Assembly: GCA_903928275.1 (NCBI GenBank)
Contig: CAIYQJ010000062.1
Location: 1 to 13,463 of the forward strand
Length of the DNA stretch: 13,463 nucleotides
Reading direction: 5' to 3'
Source of the DNA: an uncultured Chloroflexota bacterium
Lineage (GTDB): Bacteria; Chloroflexota; Limnocylindria; Limnocylindrales; CSP1-4
Numbering within the stretch: position 1 is the stretch's first letter; each line of letters begins with the position of its first letter. Below, one piece after another: positions 7,534 through 13,463 of the stretch. The position numbers and the translations under genes are program-made. The notes below the pieces were generated by a model. That model was not told the DNA's origin. It searched no databases and worked only from the letters and a program-made list of their open reading frames with translations.

Positions 7534-7539
7534 TAGAAT
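7534..7539 (+). promoter_or_regulatory. -10 element of the thiol-redox operon (leaderless)
   Basis: TAGAAT followed by six bases (GCCGCA) and the ATG at 7546. The start site would fall on the ATG itself. The spacing is identical to that at 7285-7290. No Shine-Dalgarno or clear -35 is present. Confidence 0.6.
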
Positions 7540-7545
7540 GCCGCA

Positions 7546-7884
7546 ATGTCGGAACTGTCTCGCACCCCCTTCGCCGTCGTCCTGTACGGGGCGCCCGGGT
7601 GCCACCTCTGCCAGGCCGCAAGCGAGGTCGTCGTCGCGCATCTCGCGGCGCGACGCTCGGACGGCCTCGAGGCGCCGCCGCTGACCCACCGTGACATCCA
7701 CGGGGACGGCCGCCTGCTCCGAGCCTACATGGAGTCGATCCCGGTGCTCGAGGTCGGCGACGCGCGGCTCGAGCTCGCGACGAGCCCCGCCGGGATCCGC
7801 GCGTTCCTCGACGGCGCGCTCGGGACGCAGCGGACCGCCGACGCCGTGGCCGCTGCCTCTCCGCCCGGCTCTCCCCGCGGATGA
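7546..7884 (+). CDS. Glutaredoxin-like thioredoxin-fold protein
   Basis: A 112-residue soluble protein with the redox motif CHLC at 19-22, after the first strand (FAVVLYGAPG). The expected cis-proline follows at P66 (YMESIPVLEV), fitting the small glutaredoxin/DUF836-type fold. The last 20 residues are a low-complexity Ala/Pro/Gly tail. There is no signal peptide, so it should act in the cytoplasm. It is the first gene of a three-gene operon and its stop overlaps the ccdA start as ATGA. It could exchange electrons with the cytoplasmic face of CcdA, a role normally played by thioredoxin; that is inference from position. The ATG at 7546 lies six bases after a -10 element. Confidence 0.85.
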   Translation: MSELSRTPFAVVLYGAPGCHLCQAASEVVVAHLAARRSDGLEAPPLTHRDIHGDGRLLRAYMESIPVLEVGDARLELATSPAGIRAFLDGALGTQRTADAVAAASPPGSPRG

Positions 7885-8693
7885 CCTCCGACCTGACGCT
7901 CCTCGTCGCCTTCACGGCGGGCGTGATCAGCTTCCTGTCTCCGTGTGTCCTGCCGCTCGTGCCCGCATACCTCGGCCAGCTCACGGTCGTCGCCGTCCAG
8001 GGTCGCGCCGCCGGCGACCCGTCCCGATGGCTCGCCGTCCGCCACGCGATCGCCTACGTGGTCGGGTTCGGCCTCGTGTTCACGCTTCTCGGCTTGACGG
8101 CCACGTTCATCGGCGGGCCCCTCGCGGACTACCTGCCGCTGCTGCGGCGGATCGGCGGCGTGACCCTCATCGTCATGGGCCTGAGCCTGGCCGGCGTCCT
8201 GCGAGTCGGCGTCCTCGAGCGGACGTGGCGGCCGCTCGACGCCGGCGCGTCGGCGTCGCTCGCGTCGCGCCAGGGCACGATGGCGCTCGTGGGCCCCGGT
8301 GGGACGGGCGGCGTGGGGCATCGGCTCGGGGGGAGCCTGGTCGCCTCGAAGGGTGGGTGGCTCGCCTCGTTCGGCCTCGGGGTCGTCTTCGCGATCGGCT
8401 GGACGCCGTGCATCGGCGTCATTCTCGGCGGCGTGCTGACCATGGCGGCCACGAGCGGTCGAGCGCTCGAGGGCGCGCTCCTCCTCCTCGCCTACACGGC
8501 GGGGCTGGGGATGCCCTTCATCGCGCTCGGGCTCGTGTACGACCGCGCCCCCCGGATCGTCCGCCCCCTCGTCCGACACGGTCGGCTCGTGTCGTTCGTC
8601 GGCGGGATGCTCGTGGTGGCCATCGGCGTCGCGATGCTCTTCGACTGGTTCAGCTACCTCTCGCGGTTCACGCCCTTCTTCAGCGCCGGATGA
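7881..8693 (+). CDS. ccdA: CcdA-type cytochrome c biogenesis/thiol transporter
   Basis: A polytopic inner-membrane protein of 270 residues that carries reducing equivalents from cytoplasmic thiols to extracytoplasmic thioredoxin-like proteins. The first signature, FLSPCVLPLVPAY, is at 18-30 with C22; the second, GWTPCIGVIL, is at 173-182 with C177. These are the family's two redox cysteines, although the usual GPIL is GVIL here. About six hydrophobic segments are visible: 5-35, 55-79, 88-107, 160-190, 195-218 and 235-255. A Gly-rich loop at about 110-158 is longer than in many CcdA proteins. Both ends overlap their neighbours by ATGA, and the operon mates agree with the assignment. Confidence 0.93.
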   Translation: MTSDLTLLVAFTAGVISFLSPCVLPLVPAYLGQLTVVAVQGRAAGDPSRWLAVRHAIAYVVGFGLVFTLLGLTATFIGGPLADYLPLLRRIGGVTLIVMGLSLAGVLRVGVLERTWRPLDAGASASLASRQGTMALVGPGGTGGVGHRLGGSLVASKGGWLASFGLGVVFAIGWTPCIGVILGGVLTMAATSGRALEGALLLLAYTAGLGMPFIALGLVYDRAPRIVRPLVRHGRLVSFVGGMLVVAIGVAMLFDWFSYLSRFTPFFSAG

Positions 8694-9388
8694 GCGCAGA
8701 CGCCGCTGAGGGCCCTCCGCCCGCCCCGCGCGACGGCGGTCGCGATCCGGCTCGCCGCGGCCTCGTCGGCCCGTTCACTGCGCGCCAGCTCGGGGCCGCC
8801 GCGCTCATCGTCGCCGGCACTGCGGTCGCGCTGCTCGCCGCGACCGCACCGATCGCGGCGCCTGCACCGTCCGTGGCGCCGCCGGACGCGCGCCCCACGC
8901 AGTACGCGATCGGGGACGCCGTCGAGGGCCTCGCCGTGGGCCAGCGACCTCCGGAGCTGTCCGGCGTGGGGCCGTCCGGCTCGACGATCCCCGCGACGAC
9001 CCTCGACGGGCGCGCCATCACCCTGGCGGGCCTCCGGGGGAAGGTCGTCTGGGTCGACTTCTGGGCGTCGTGGTGCCCGCCGTGCCAGGCCGAGACCCCG
9101 GTCCTCCGCGACCTGTACGAGCGCGATCGTGGCCGCGGGCTCGAGGTCGTCGCGGTGAGCGTGCAGGAGAGCACCGCGGACGACGTCCGGCGGTACGTGG
9201 CCACGTACGCGCTCCCCTACCCGGTCATCGCGGACCTGAGCGGGGCCGTCTTCCGCGCGTGGCGCGTCTACGGGCTCCCCACCCAGTTCATCCTCGACCG
9301 CGACGGCGTCATCCGCGCCGTGGTCCAGGGTCCCGTGGACGCCGCCACCGCGGCCGCTCTCGTCGAGCCGCTGCTCGCGACCCCCTAG
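8690..9388 (+). CDS. TlpA-like membrane-anchored thioredoxin-fold protein
   Basis: A 232-residue extracytoplasmic disulfide reductase of the TlpA/ResA type, probably reduced by the CcdA encoded just before it. Residues 1-30 are a Pro/Arg-rich cytoplasmic tail, followed by a transmembrane anchor at about 33-55. The thioredoxin fold starts near 83 (VGQRPPELSG) and has WCPPC at 128-132 in VDFWASWCPPCQAETP, with C129 and C132. The cis-proline is P197 (YGLPTQFILDRDG). Likely targets are apocytochrome c or other exported thiol proteins. I set the start at the ATG at 8690, overlapping the ccdA stop; the open frame extends back to 7691 only as an out-of-frame shadow. Its TAG stop shares the bases CTAG with the convergent hydrolase gene. 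Confidence 0.93.
   Translation: MSADAAEGPPPAPRDGGRDPARRGLVGPFTARQLGAAALIVAGTAVALLAATAPIAAPAPSVAPPDARPTQYAIGDAVEGLAVGQRPPELSGVGPSGSTIPATTLDGRAITLAGLRGKVVWVDFWASWCPPCQAETPVLRDLYERDRGRGLEVVAVSVQESTADDVRRYVATYALPYPVIADLSGAVFRAWRVYGLPTQFILDRDGVIRAVVQGPVDAATAAALVEPLLATP
9385..9388. other. Shared CTAG: both convergent stop codons
   Basis: The palindrome CTAG supplies TAG for the tlpA-like gene (9386-9388, plus) and TAG for the hydrolase gene (9387-9385, minus). The two genes overlap tail to tail with no room for a terminator between them. Confidence 0.95.
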
Positions 9389-10242
9389 GCCGAGCGGTCC
9401 GCCCATGCGAAGCGGTCCCGGTCGCGGACGAGGCGGCCGATCGGCCGCGCCATCTCGTGCGACAGGACGACCGTCCAGCCCTCGTCGGCGGCACGCGCGA
9501 AGAGCGACGCCTTCACGACGACGGAGTCGAGCGGGAAGTCGTCGAACGCGGTCACCCAGCGCGGGTTGGCGCTCCAGGGCCGCATCGCGAGGTCGCCGAA
9601 GAACGCGACCGTCCCGCGCGGCCCCCGTACGAGCACCGCCTGGTGGCCGCCGGTGTGCCCGCCCGTGGGGACCACGCTGACCCCGGGCAGCACCTCGCGC
9701 TCGCCGTCTGCAGCGCCTTCCGCGGCCCAGTCGCGGACGAGGCGGAGCTCCGGCTGGTCGTACCCGGCCATGTTCCGCGGGTTGTCGTCGAGCGCGACCT
9801 CCCATTCGGCCCGCTGCGCCACGATCGTCGCCCGTGGGAAGGCCCGGCGCCCGCCCGCGTCGAGGAGGCCGCCGGCATGGTCGAAATGCAGGTGGCTGAG
9901 CGCCACGACGTCCACGGTCGCCGGGTCCATTCCTGCCCGTCGCAGCGCCGGCAGGATCGCGTCGCCCTGCACCGCGCGCATCGACCGGACCTTCTCCGAG
10001 ATCCGTTCGCCGATCCCGGTCTCCACGAGCACGCGCCCGGCCGGCGTCTCGACGAGGAGGCAGTTGAGCGCCTGGAGGAGCCGCCGATCCTCGTCCATCT
10101 CGTCGGCGACGAGGCCGCGCCAGAGGATCCAGGGGGCCGGGCCGAGCAGGGCGCCGGCATCCGACCGGAACGAGCCCGCGCGCACGAGCGCGACCCGCAC
10201 CCCGCCGCCGAGGTCGATCGCCGCGTCGACTGCGTCGTTCAT
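9385..10242 (-). CDS. Metallo-beta-lactamase-fold hydrolase
   Basis: A binuclear-zinc hydrolase of 285 residues. The fingerprint HLHFDH is at 117-122 (H117, H119, D121, H122). Later ligands are a histidine in GGHTGGH (194-200), D217 in FFGD and H262 in LSHE. The N-terminal region (FRSDAGALLGPAPWILW) resembles the lactonase/YtnP-like branch, but the substrate cannot be told and I do not call it a quorum-quenching enzyme. No signal peptide is visible. It follows dcd by 25 bases. Start is uncertain: I prefer the ATG at 10242; a GTG at 10257 would add five residues (MRPVP). Confidence 0.88.
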   Translation of the reverse strand: MNDAVDAAIDLGGGVRVALVRAGSFRSDAGALLGPAPWILWRGLVADEMDEDRRLLQALNCLLVETPAGRVLVETGIGERISEKVRSMRAVQGDAILPALRRAGMDPATVDVVALSHLHFDHAGGLLDAGGRRAFPRATIVAQRAEWEVALDDNPRNMAGYDQPELRLVRDWAAEGAADGEREVLPGVSVVPTGGHTGGHQAVLVRGPRGTVAFFGDLAMRPWSANPRWVTAFDDFPLDSVVVKASLFARAADEGWTVVLSHEMARPIGRLVRDRDRFAWADRSA

Positions 10243-10267
10243 CGGCACGGGGCGCACCTGCCCGCGG

Positions 10268-10870
10268 TCATGCCGGGTGACCGCCTCCCGGACCCAGCCG
10301 CGTCTTGTCGAAGTCGCGATGGAAGGCGGATTCCGTGGGCTCCGATTGGCCCTGGTATTTGGACCCGAGCCCGGCCGACCCGTACGGTCGCTCGACGGGC
10401 CCGGTCATCTCGAGGAAGCTGATCTGGCCGATCCGCATGCCCGGATACAGCGCGATCGGCAGGTTCGAGACATCCGACAGCTCGAGCGTGAGGTTGCCGC
10501 GCCACCCGGGGTCGACGTACCCGGCCGTCGAGTGGATGAGGAGGCCGAGCCGTCCAAGGGAGCTCTTGCCCTCCAGTCGGGCCACGAGGTCGTCCGGCAG
10601 CTCCACCCACTCGAGCGTCTGGCCGAGGACGAACTCGCCCGGGTGGAGGATGAACGCCTCGTCCTCGCGGACGGTCACCATCTCCGTGATGTCCGGCTGC
10701 GCCTGGCGGGGGTCGATGTATGGGTACCGGTTGTTGCGGAAGACGCGGAAGGTCCGATCGAGGTGGAGGTCGACGGACGACGGCTGCAGGTCCTCGCGGT
10801 CGTAGGGCTCGATGACGATGGAGCCCGCCTCGATCCGCGCCCTGATGTCGCGATCGGCGAGGACGCTCAT
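10268..10870 (-). CDS. dcd: dCTP deaminase, likely bifunctional (dUMP-forming)
   Basis: Deaminates dCTP on the route to dUMP and dTTP; 200 residues, homotrimeric family. The core motif EGKSSLGRLGLLIHSTAGYVDPGW is at 100-123, and TLEL at 128-131 contains the expected catalytic E130. LQPSSVDLHLD at 28-38 and GSKYQGQ at 169-175 are also family hallmarks. From memory, the sequence follows the Mycobacterium tuberculosis Dcd closely (FRVF.N.RY, LHPGEFVLG, HSTAG..DPG, GSKYQGQ), and that enzyme also has dUTPase activity. dUMP formation is therefore likely but inferred. The last dozen residues (LGPGGGHPA) are an unconserved tail. Its ATG overlaps the nrdR stop as ATGA, placing it under the nrdR promoter. 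Confidence 0.96.
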   Translation of the reverse strand: MSVLADRDIRARIEAGSIVIEPYDREDLQPSSVDLHLDRTFRVFRNNRYPYIDPRQAQPDITEMVTVREDEAFILHPGEFVLGQTLEWVELPDDLVARLEGKSSLGRLGLLIHSTAGYVDPGWRGNLTLELSDVSNLPIALYPGMRIGQISFLEMTGPVERPYGSAGLGSKYQGQSEPTESAFHRDFDKTRLGPGGGHPA

Positions 10871-11337
10871 GGCCGGGTCCCGTCGCGCGCGTCGAACAGC
10901 AGGTCCACCTCGCGCTTCAGCGCCGCGAGGTCCTCGAAGCTCTGGTAGACGCTCGCGAACCGGATGTAGGCGATCTGGTCGATGCCGCCGAGGCGATCCA
11001 TCGCGAGCTCGCCGATCCGGGACGAGGGCACCTCGCTCACGCCCGCGCCGCGGAGCTCGGCCTCGATCCCGTCCACGGCGAGGTCCGCCGCGTCGTCGGC
11101 CACCGGGCGACGCGTGAGGGCTTTCCGCAGGCCGCCGACGAGCTTGTCACGGTCGAACTCCTCGCGCCGTCCGTCGCGCTTCAGCACGATGAGGCGGGCG
11201 GCCTCGATCCGCTCGTAGGTGGTGAACCGCGCGCCGCACTCCGCGCACTCCCGGCGACGGCGGATCGTGGCCTGGTCCTCGAGGTCGCGGGAATCGACGA
11301 CCCGCGTCTCCCGCTCACCGCACCGTGGACAGCGCAT
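10867..11337 (-). CDS. nrdR: Transcriptional repressor NrdR
   Basis: The nucleotide-sensing repressor of ribonucleotide reductase genes, 156 residues, normal length. An N-terminal zinc ribbon has C3, C6, C31 and C34 (MRCPRCG, ECAECGARF), with the basic stretch IRRRRE between. It is followed by the ATP-cone from about 46 (RLIVLKRDGRREEFDRDKLVGGLRKA) to about 140, with YIRFASVYQSF near its end. The ATP-cone reads ATP/dATP. The ATG at 11337 puts the first cysteine at residue 3 as usual; the frame extends to 11370, but those residues are not family-like. Tandem NrdR-box-like sites lie upstream. It is first in nrdR-dcd-hydrolase. No ribonucleotide reductase gene is in the window. Confidence 0.97.
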   Translation of the reverse strand: MRCPRCGERETRVVDSRDLEDQATIRRRRECAECGARFTTYERIEAARLIVLKRDGRREEFDRDKLVGGLRKALTRRPVADDAADLAVDGIEAELRGAGVSEVPSSRIGELAMDRLGGIDQIAYIRFASVYQSFEDLAALKREVDLLFDARDGTRP

Positions 11338-11361
11338 CCGCAACCCCGCACCCGCCCCGGA

Positions 11362-11408
11362 CCACCACATCTCGCGGTCGCGGCCGACGATACCACCATA
11401 TGTGGTGT
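11362..11408 (-). promoter_or_regulatory. Tandem NrdR-box-like operator upstream of nrdR
   Basis: Two 16-base sites start exactly 31 bases apart on the minus strand: ACACCACATATGGTGG (11408-11393) and CCGCGAGATGTGGTGG (11377-11362). Against the remembered NrdR-box consensus ACACWATATATWGTGT they match 12 and 9 positions. The shared half reads A-T-(A/G)-TGGTGG. NrdR boxes are known to come in pairs about three helical turns apart. Possible -10 elements TATGGT (11400-11395) and TATCGT (11392-11387) overlap or adjoin the first site, so bound NrdR would block transcription. The first site abuts the stop codon of the upstream gene. Confidence 0.65.
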
Positions 11409-11941
11409 CACACGCCCCGCTCCGGCTCGGCGGGCACCGCGGAGGCCGCCGCCGCGTCCGCGGCGAAAGCGACGCGGGCGTGCTGGAGCTCGAGGTAGCC
11501 GCGCTTCACGAGCGTCTGCCCCTCGAGGTCGCCGATCCGCGCGGTGGCGTCCGCGAGAGTCCGCGCGCCGTGAAGGATCCTCTCGAGCGCGCGCTCCGCG
11601 CGGCCGAGGTCCGCCACGAGCCGCGCACGAAGGGCGGCCTCCGCCGGCGTCGCGACCAGTGCGGCGGCCTCGGCGGCCCAGCCCTCGACGGTCTCGAGGT
11701 AGTGGTCCACGGACGGGAGGGCCTCCGCAGCGCCGAGGCGGTGGCGGCGGACCTCGTCGACGACGGAGAGCGCTGCCGCCAGCGTCGCGTCGACGGACGG
11801 GTAGAGCGCGGCGACCGCGTCGCGGAAGGCAGCGGAGTCCCGGCTCTCTCGCCCCACGGTCCGGCTCCGCAGGAGCACGTAGACGACGAGACCCGCGAGC
11901 GCGACGAAGCCGAGCAGTGCCGCGACACGGACCGCGTCCAC
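11408..11941 (-). CDS. Hypothetical single-pass membrane protein
   Basis: I do not recognise this 177-residue protein. It has one transmembrane segment at about 6-24 (VAALLGFVALAGLVVYVLL), followed by RSR, which predicts the rest in the cytoplasm. The remainder is almost entirely helical and Ala-rich with regular charged positions (DLGRAERALERILHGARTLADA, 111-132), so a coiled coil or helical bundle is likely. No catalytic motif or cysteine is visible. The start is a GTG at 11941, 12 bases after the etfA stop, preceded by a GGGG that may serve as a weak ribosome binding site. Being third behind etfB and etfA suggests co-transcription and possibly a membrane tether for an Etf-linked process; that is a guess. 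Confidence 0.75.
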   Translation of the reverse strand: MDAVRVAALLGFVALAGLVVYVLLRSRTVGRESRDSAAFRDAVAALYPSVDATLAAALSVVDEVRRHRLGAAEALPSVDHYLETVEGWAAEAAALVATPAEAALRARLVADLGRAERALERILHGARTLADATARIGDLEGQTLVKRGYLELQHARVAFAADAAAASAVPAEPERGV

Positions 11942-11953
11942 CGTCGAGCCCCG

Positions 11954-12937
11954 TCAGGCCCGACGCGAGCGGATCTCGGCCGCCAGCGCCGGCCCGACCG
12001 CGAACAGGTCGCCGACGACGAAGAGGTCCGCGTACTCGGCGAGCGGGGCATCCGGGTCGCGGTTCACCGCGACGATCGTTCCCGACGACCGCATGCCCAC
12101 CTTGTGCTGGATCGCCCCGGAGATGCCGAGCGCGACGTACAGGGCCGGCCGCACAGTCCTGCCGGTCTGCCCGATCTGCTGGGCGTACGGGATCCAGCCT
12201 GCGTCGACCGCCGCCCGCGTGGCCCCGACGGCGCCCCCGAGGACCTCGGCGAGCTCCTCCACGACGCGGAATCCCTCGGGCCCTCCGACGCCGCGACCGC
12301 CGGCCACCACGATGCGCGCCTCCTCGATCGCGGCGGCCACGGCCTCGGCTGCGACCCACTCCACGATGCGCACGGCAGGCGCCTCCGTCCCGACGTCGAC
12401 GACCGGTTCGTCGACCGATCCGCTCGATCCTGCGGCCACGGCGGCGATCACGTTCGGCCCGACCAGGATGATCCCGCGCCCCGCGGTGAACGCGCTCGTG
12501 GTGAGCACGCGGCCCCCGAGGATGCTGGACTCCACCGTGGGGCCCACCGCGGGATCCCATGCGACATCGATGGCATTCGCCAGGACGCCGAGGTCGAGCA
12601 GCGCCGCGAGGAGTCCTGCGAGGTCGCGTCCGTCGGGAGTCGCCCCGATCACCAGGTAGTCGGGGTCCTCGGACCGGGCGAGCGCCGCGATCCGTGGGGC
12701 CGCGACAGCTGCGGTCGGGCGCTCGGTCGCGAGCGGCGCGGCGATCGCCACGACCCGTGGCACGAACGCGGCGAGGTCCGCCGCGGCCCGACCGGGATCC
12801 GCACCCACGACGACCGCCACCGCCTGCCGTCCGGACGCCGCGGCGAGCGAGCGGGCGACAGTCGCGACCTCGGTCGAGAGCCGTGTGGCCCTGCCGTCGA
12901 CCACCTCCCCGATCGCCCAGATCGCGCCTGCGGTCAC
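11954..12937 (-). CDS. etfA: Electron transfer flavoprotein alpha subunit
   Basis: The FAD-binding subunit of the ETF heterodimer, 327 residues, which passes electrons from acyl-CoA or other dehydrogenases to a quinone oxidoreductase. The N-terminal domain is about 1-195. The C-terminal FAD domain is unmistakable: VVAGGRGVGGPEGF at 210-223, GATRAAVDAGWIPYAQQIGQTG at 238-259, and GISGAIQHKVGM at 271-282. VNRDPDAPLAEYADLFVVGDLF at 291-312 completes it. It starts with a GTG at 12937 overlapping the etfB stop as GTGA, so the two subunits are translationally coupled. The N-terminal domain is very Ala/Val-rich. No partner dehydrogenase is visible, so the pathway stays open. Confidence 0.96.
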   Translation of the reverse strand: MTAGAIWAIGEVVDGRATRLSTEVATVARSLAAASGRQAVAVVVGADPGRAAADLAAFVPRVVAIAAPLATERPTAAVAAPRIAALARSEDPDYLVIGATPDGRDLAGLLAALLDLGVLANAIDVAWDPAVGPTVESSILGGRVLTTSAFTAGRGIILVGPNVIAAVAAGSSGSVDEPVVDVGTEAPAVRIVEWVAAEAVAAAIEEARIVVAGGRGVGGPEGFRVVEELAEVLGGAVGATRAAVDAGWIPYAQQIGQTGRTVRPALYVALGISGAIQHKVGMRSSGTIVAVNRDPDAPLAEYADLFVVGDLFAVGPALAAEIRSRRA

Positions 12938-13463
12938 AGGAGCCTCCGGTCGTCGAGCAGGTCCGCGATCGCGCGCGCCGCCTCATCGGGGGTCCCACGG
13001 ACGACGCGCGTCGCCCCGCGCTCCGCTGCCGGGCGGGCCGCCAGCACGCGGGATGTGGCCGCGGCGCCGCCCACGGGCGCACCGGCGAGCCCGATGGCCG
13101 CGAGGTCGATCGTCCGGATCTCCCGCGAGCGCGCGGCCATGATCCCCTTCAGGGTCGCGTAGCGCGGCTCGCCGACCATCTGTGTCACGACGACGAGCGC
13201 GGGCAGAGAAGCCTCGAGCACGGCGTACCCGCCCGCCTCCAGTCGCTGGATCCGGGCGCCTGCGTCGACGAGGTCGACGCGTCCGGCGCAGGAGAGGTAC
13301 GGCAGGCCGCTCAGCATCGCGACGGACGCCGCCACGACCCCCCCACCTCCGTCGGAGGTGTCGGCCCCGGCGAGGACGAGGTCGAACTCGAGCGTGGCGA
13401 GGGCCGCGGCGAGGACCTTCGCCGTGGAGCGCGCGCACGAGCCGGCGAGTGCGTCGTCCGCGA
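12934..13463 (-). CDS. etfB: Electron transfer flavoprotein beta subunit (N-terminus off the window)
   Basis: The beta subunit of ETF, which usually holds AMP and pairs with EtfA. The frame is open to the right edge, and 175 C-terminal residues are visible. By hand, the part before the GTG at 13335 reads ADDALAGSCARSTAKVLAAA then LEFDLVLAGADTSDGGGGVV, so the gene does not begin there. Downstream the family pattern continues: VAMLSGLPYLS, then VLEASLPALVVVTQMVGEPRYATLKGIMAARSREI, typical of ETF beta. Where many homologs have GQ(V/T)G in the nucleotide loop, this one has GGGGVV. It ends in a GTGA overlap with etfA. Confidence 0.93.
   Translation of the reverse strand, partial: ADDALAGSCARSTAKVLAAALATLEFDLVLAGADTSDGGGGVVAASVAMLSGLPYLSCAGRVDLVDAGARIQRLEAGGYAVLEASLPALVVVTQMVGEPRYATLKGIMAARSREIRTIDLAAIGLAGAPVGGAAATSRVLAARPAAERGATRVVRGTPDEAARAIADLLDDRRLL

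Noticed and set aside
9385..10242. Quorum-quenching lactonase call for the metallo-beta-lactamase-fold protein
   Set aside because: The zinc fingerprint is shared by many hydrolases, and nothing in the sequence or neighbours shows the substrate.
11390..11408. ACCAC-CATAT-GTGGT inverted repeat read as a terminator of the etf operon
   Set aside because: The stem is too short and has no U-tract; the second copy 31 bp away fits NrdR boxes better.
11181..13162. Very long open frames over the etf region, on the plus strand (11219-13162) and in another minus frame (11181-13082)
   Set aside because: They are Arg/Gly/His-rich frames created by high GC, opposite or out of phase with clearly homologous etfA, etfB and nrdR.
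1..13463. CRISPR arrays, insertion sequences, integrases, attachment sites or toxin-antitoxin pairs
   Set aside because: No spaced direct repeats, transposase motifs or terminal inverted repeats were seen; the region reads as ordinary core chromosome.

Overview
This is a very GC-rich, densely packed bacterial chromosome segment with no mobile elements, CRISPR arrays or phage genes. The gene set is tandem DUF881 proteins, a DUF951 protein, an actinobacterial-type dCTP deaminase, NrdR and a CCA-encoding tRNA-Arg. With the base composition, this suggests a high-GC Chloroflexota lineage (Limnocylindria-like), or less likely an actinomycete. The taxon is an inference; no rRNA or marker comparison was possible.

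Bases 1-7278 (minus strand) read as one seven-gene unit. In transcription order it holds an orphan peptide/nickel-type (SBP_bac_5) binding protein, a membrane-anchored gluzincin protease of the peptidase-MA type, two DUF881 proteins, a small DUF951 zinc-motif protein, an MFS exporter, and an asparaginase whose C-terminus runs off the left edge. Four junctions are 4-bp stop/start overlaps; the other two gaps are 46 and 8 bases. A -10 element 6 bases before the first ATG would give a leaderless mRNA.

Bases 7279-7545 are intergenic. They carry a tRNA-Arg(CCT) on the minus strand, a hairpin behind it, and divergent promoters. The plus-strand promoter at 7534-7539 has the same leaderless geometry as the one at 7285-7290.

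Bases 7546-9388 (plus strand) are a compact thiol-redox operon: a glutaredoxin-like protein, CcdA, and a membrane-anchored TlpA-type thioredoxin. The three are joined by ATGA overlaps and together could form a cytoplasm-to-envelope electron relay. The operon meets the next one tail to tail in a shared CTAG that holds both stop codons.

Bases 9385-11337 (minus strand) are nrdR, dcd and a metallo-beta-lactamase-fold hydrolase. A pair of NrdR-box-like 16-mers lies upstream of nrdR exactly 31 bp apart, which points to autoregulation of this nucleotide-pool operon.

Bases 11408-13463 (minus strand) are etfB (N-terminus off the right edge), etfA and an unrecognised single-pass membrane protein. The Etf heterodimer is an FAD electron carrier; its dehydrogenase and quinone-reductase partners are not in view.

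I found no obviously new defence or mobile system. The most distinctive signals are the tandem NrdR boxes, the matched leaderless promoters, and the orphan binding protein/protease/DUF881 cluster.
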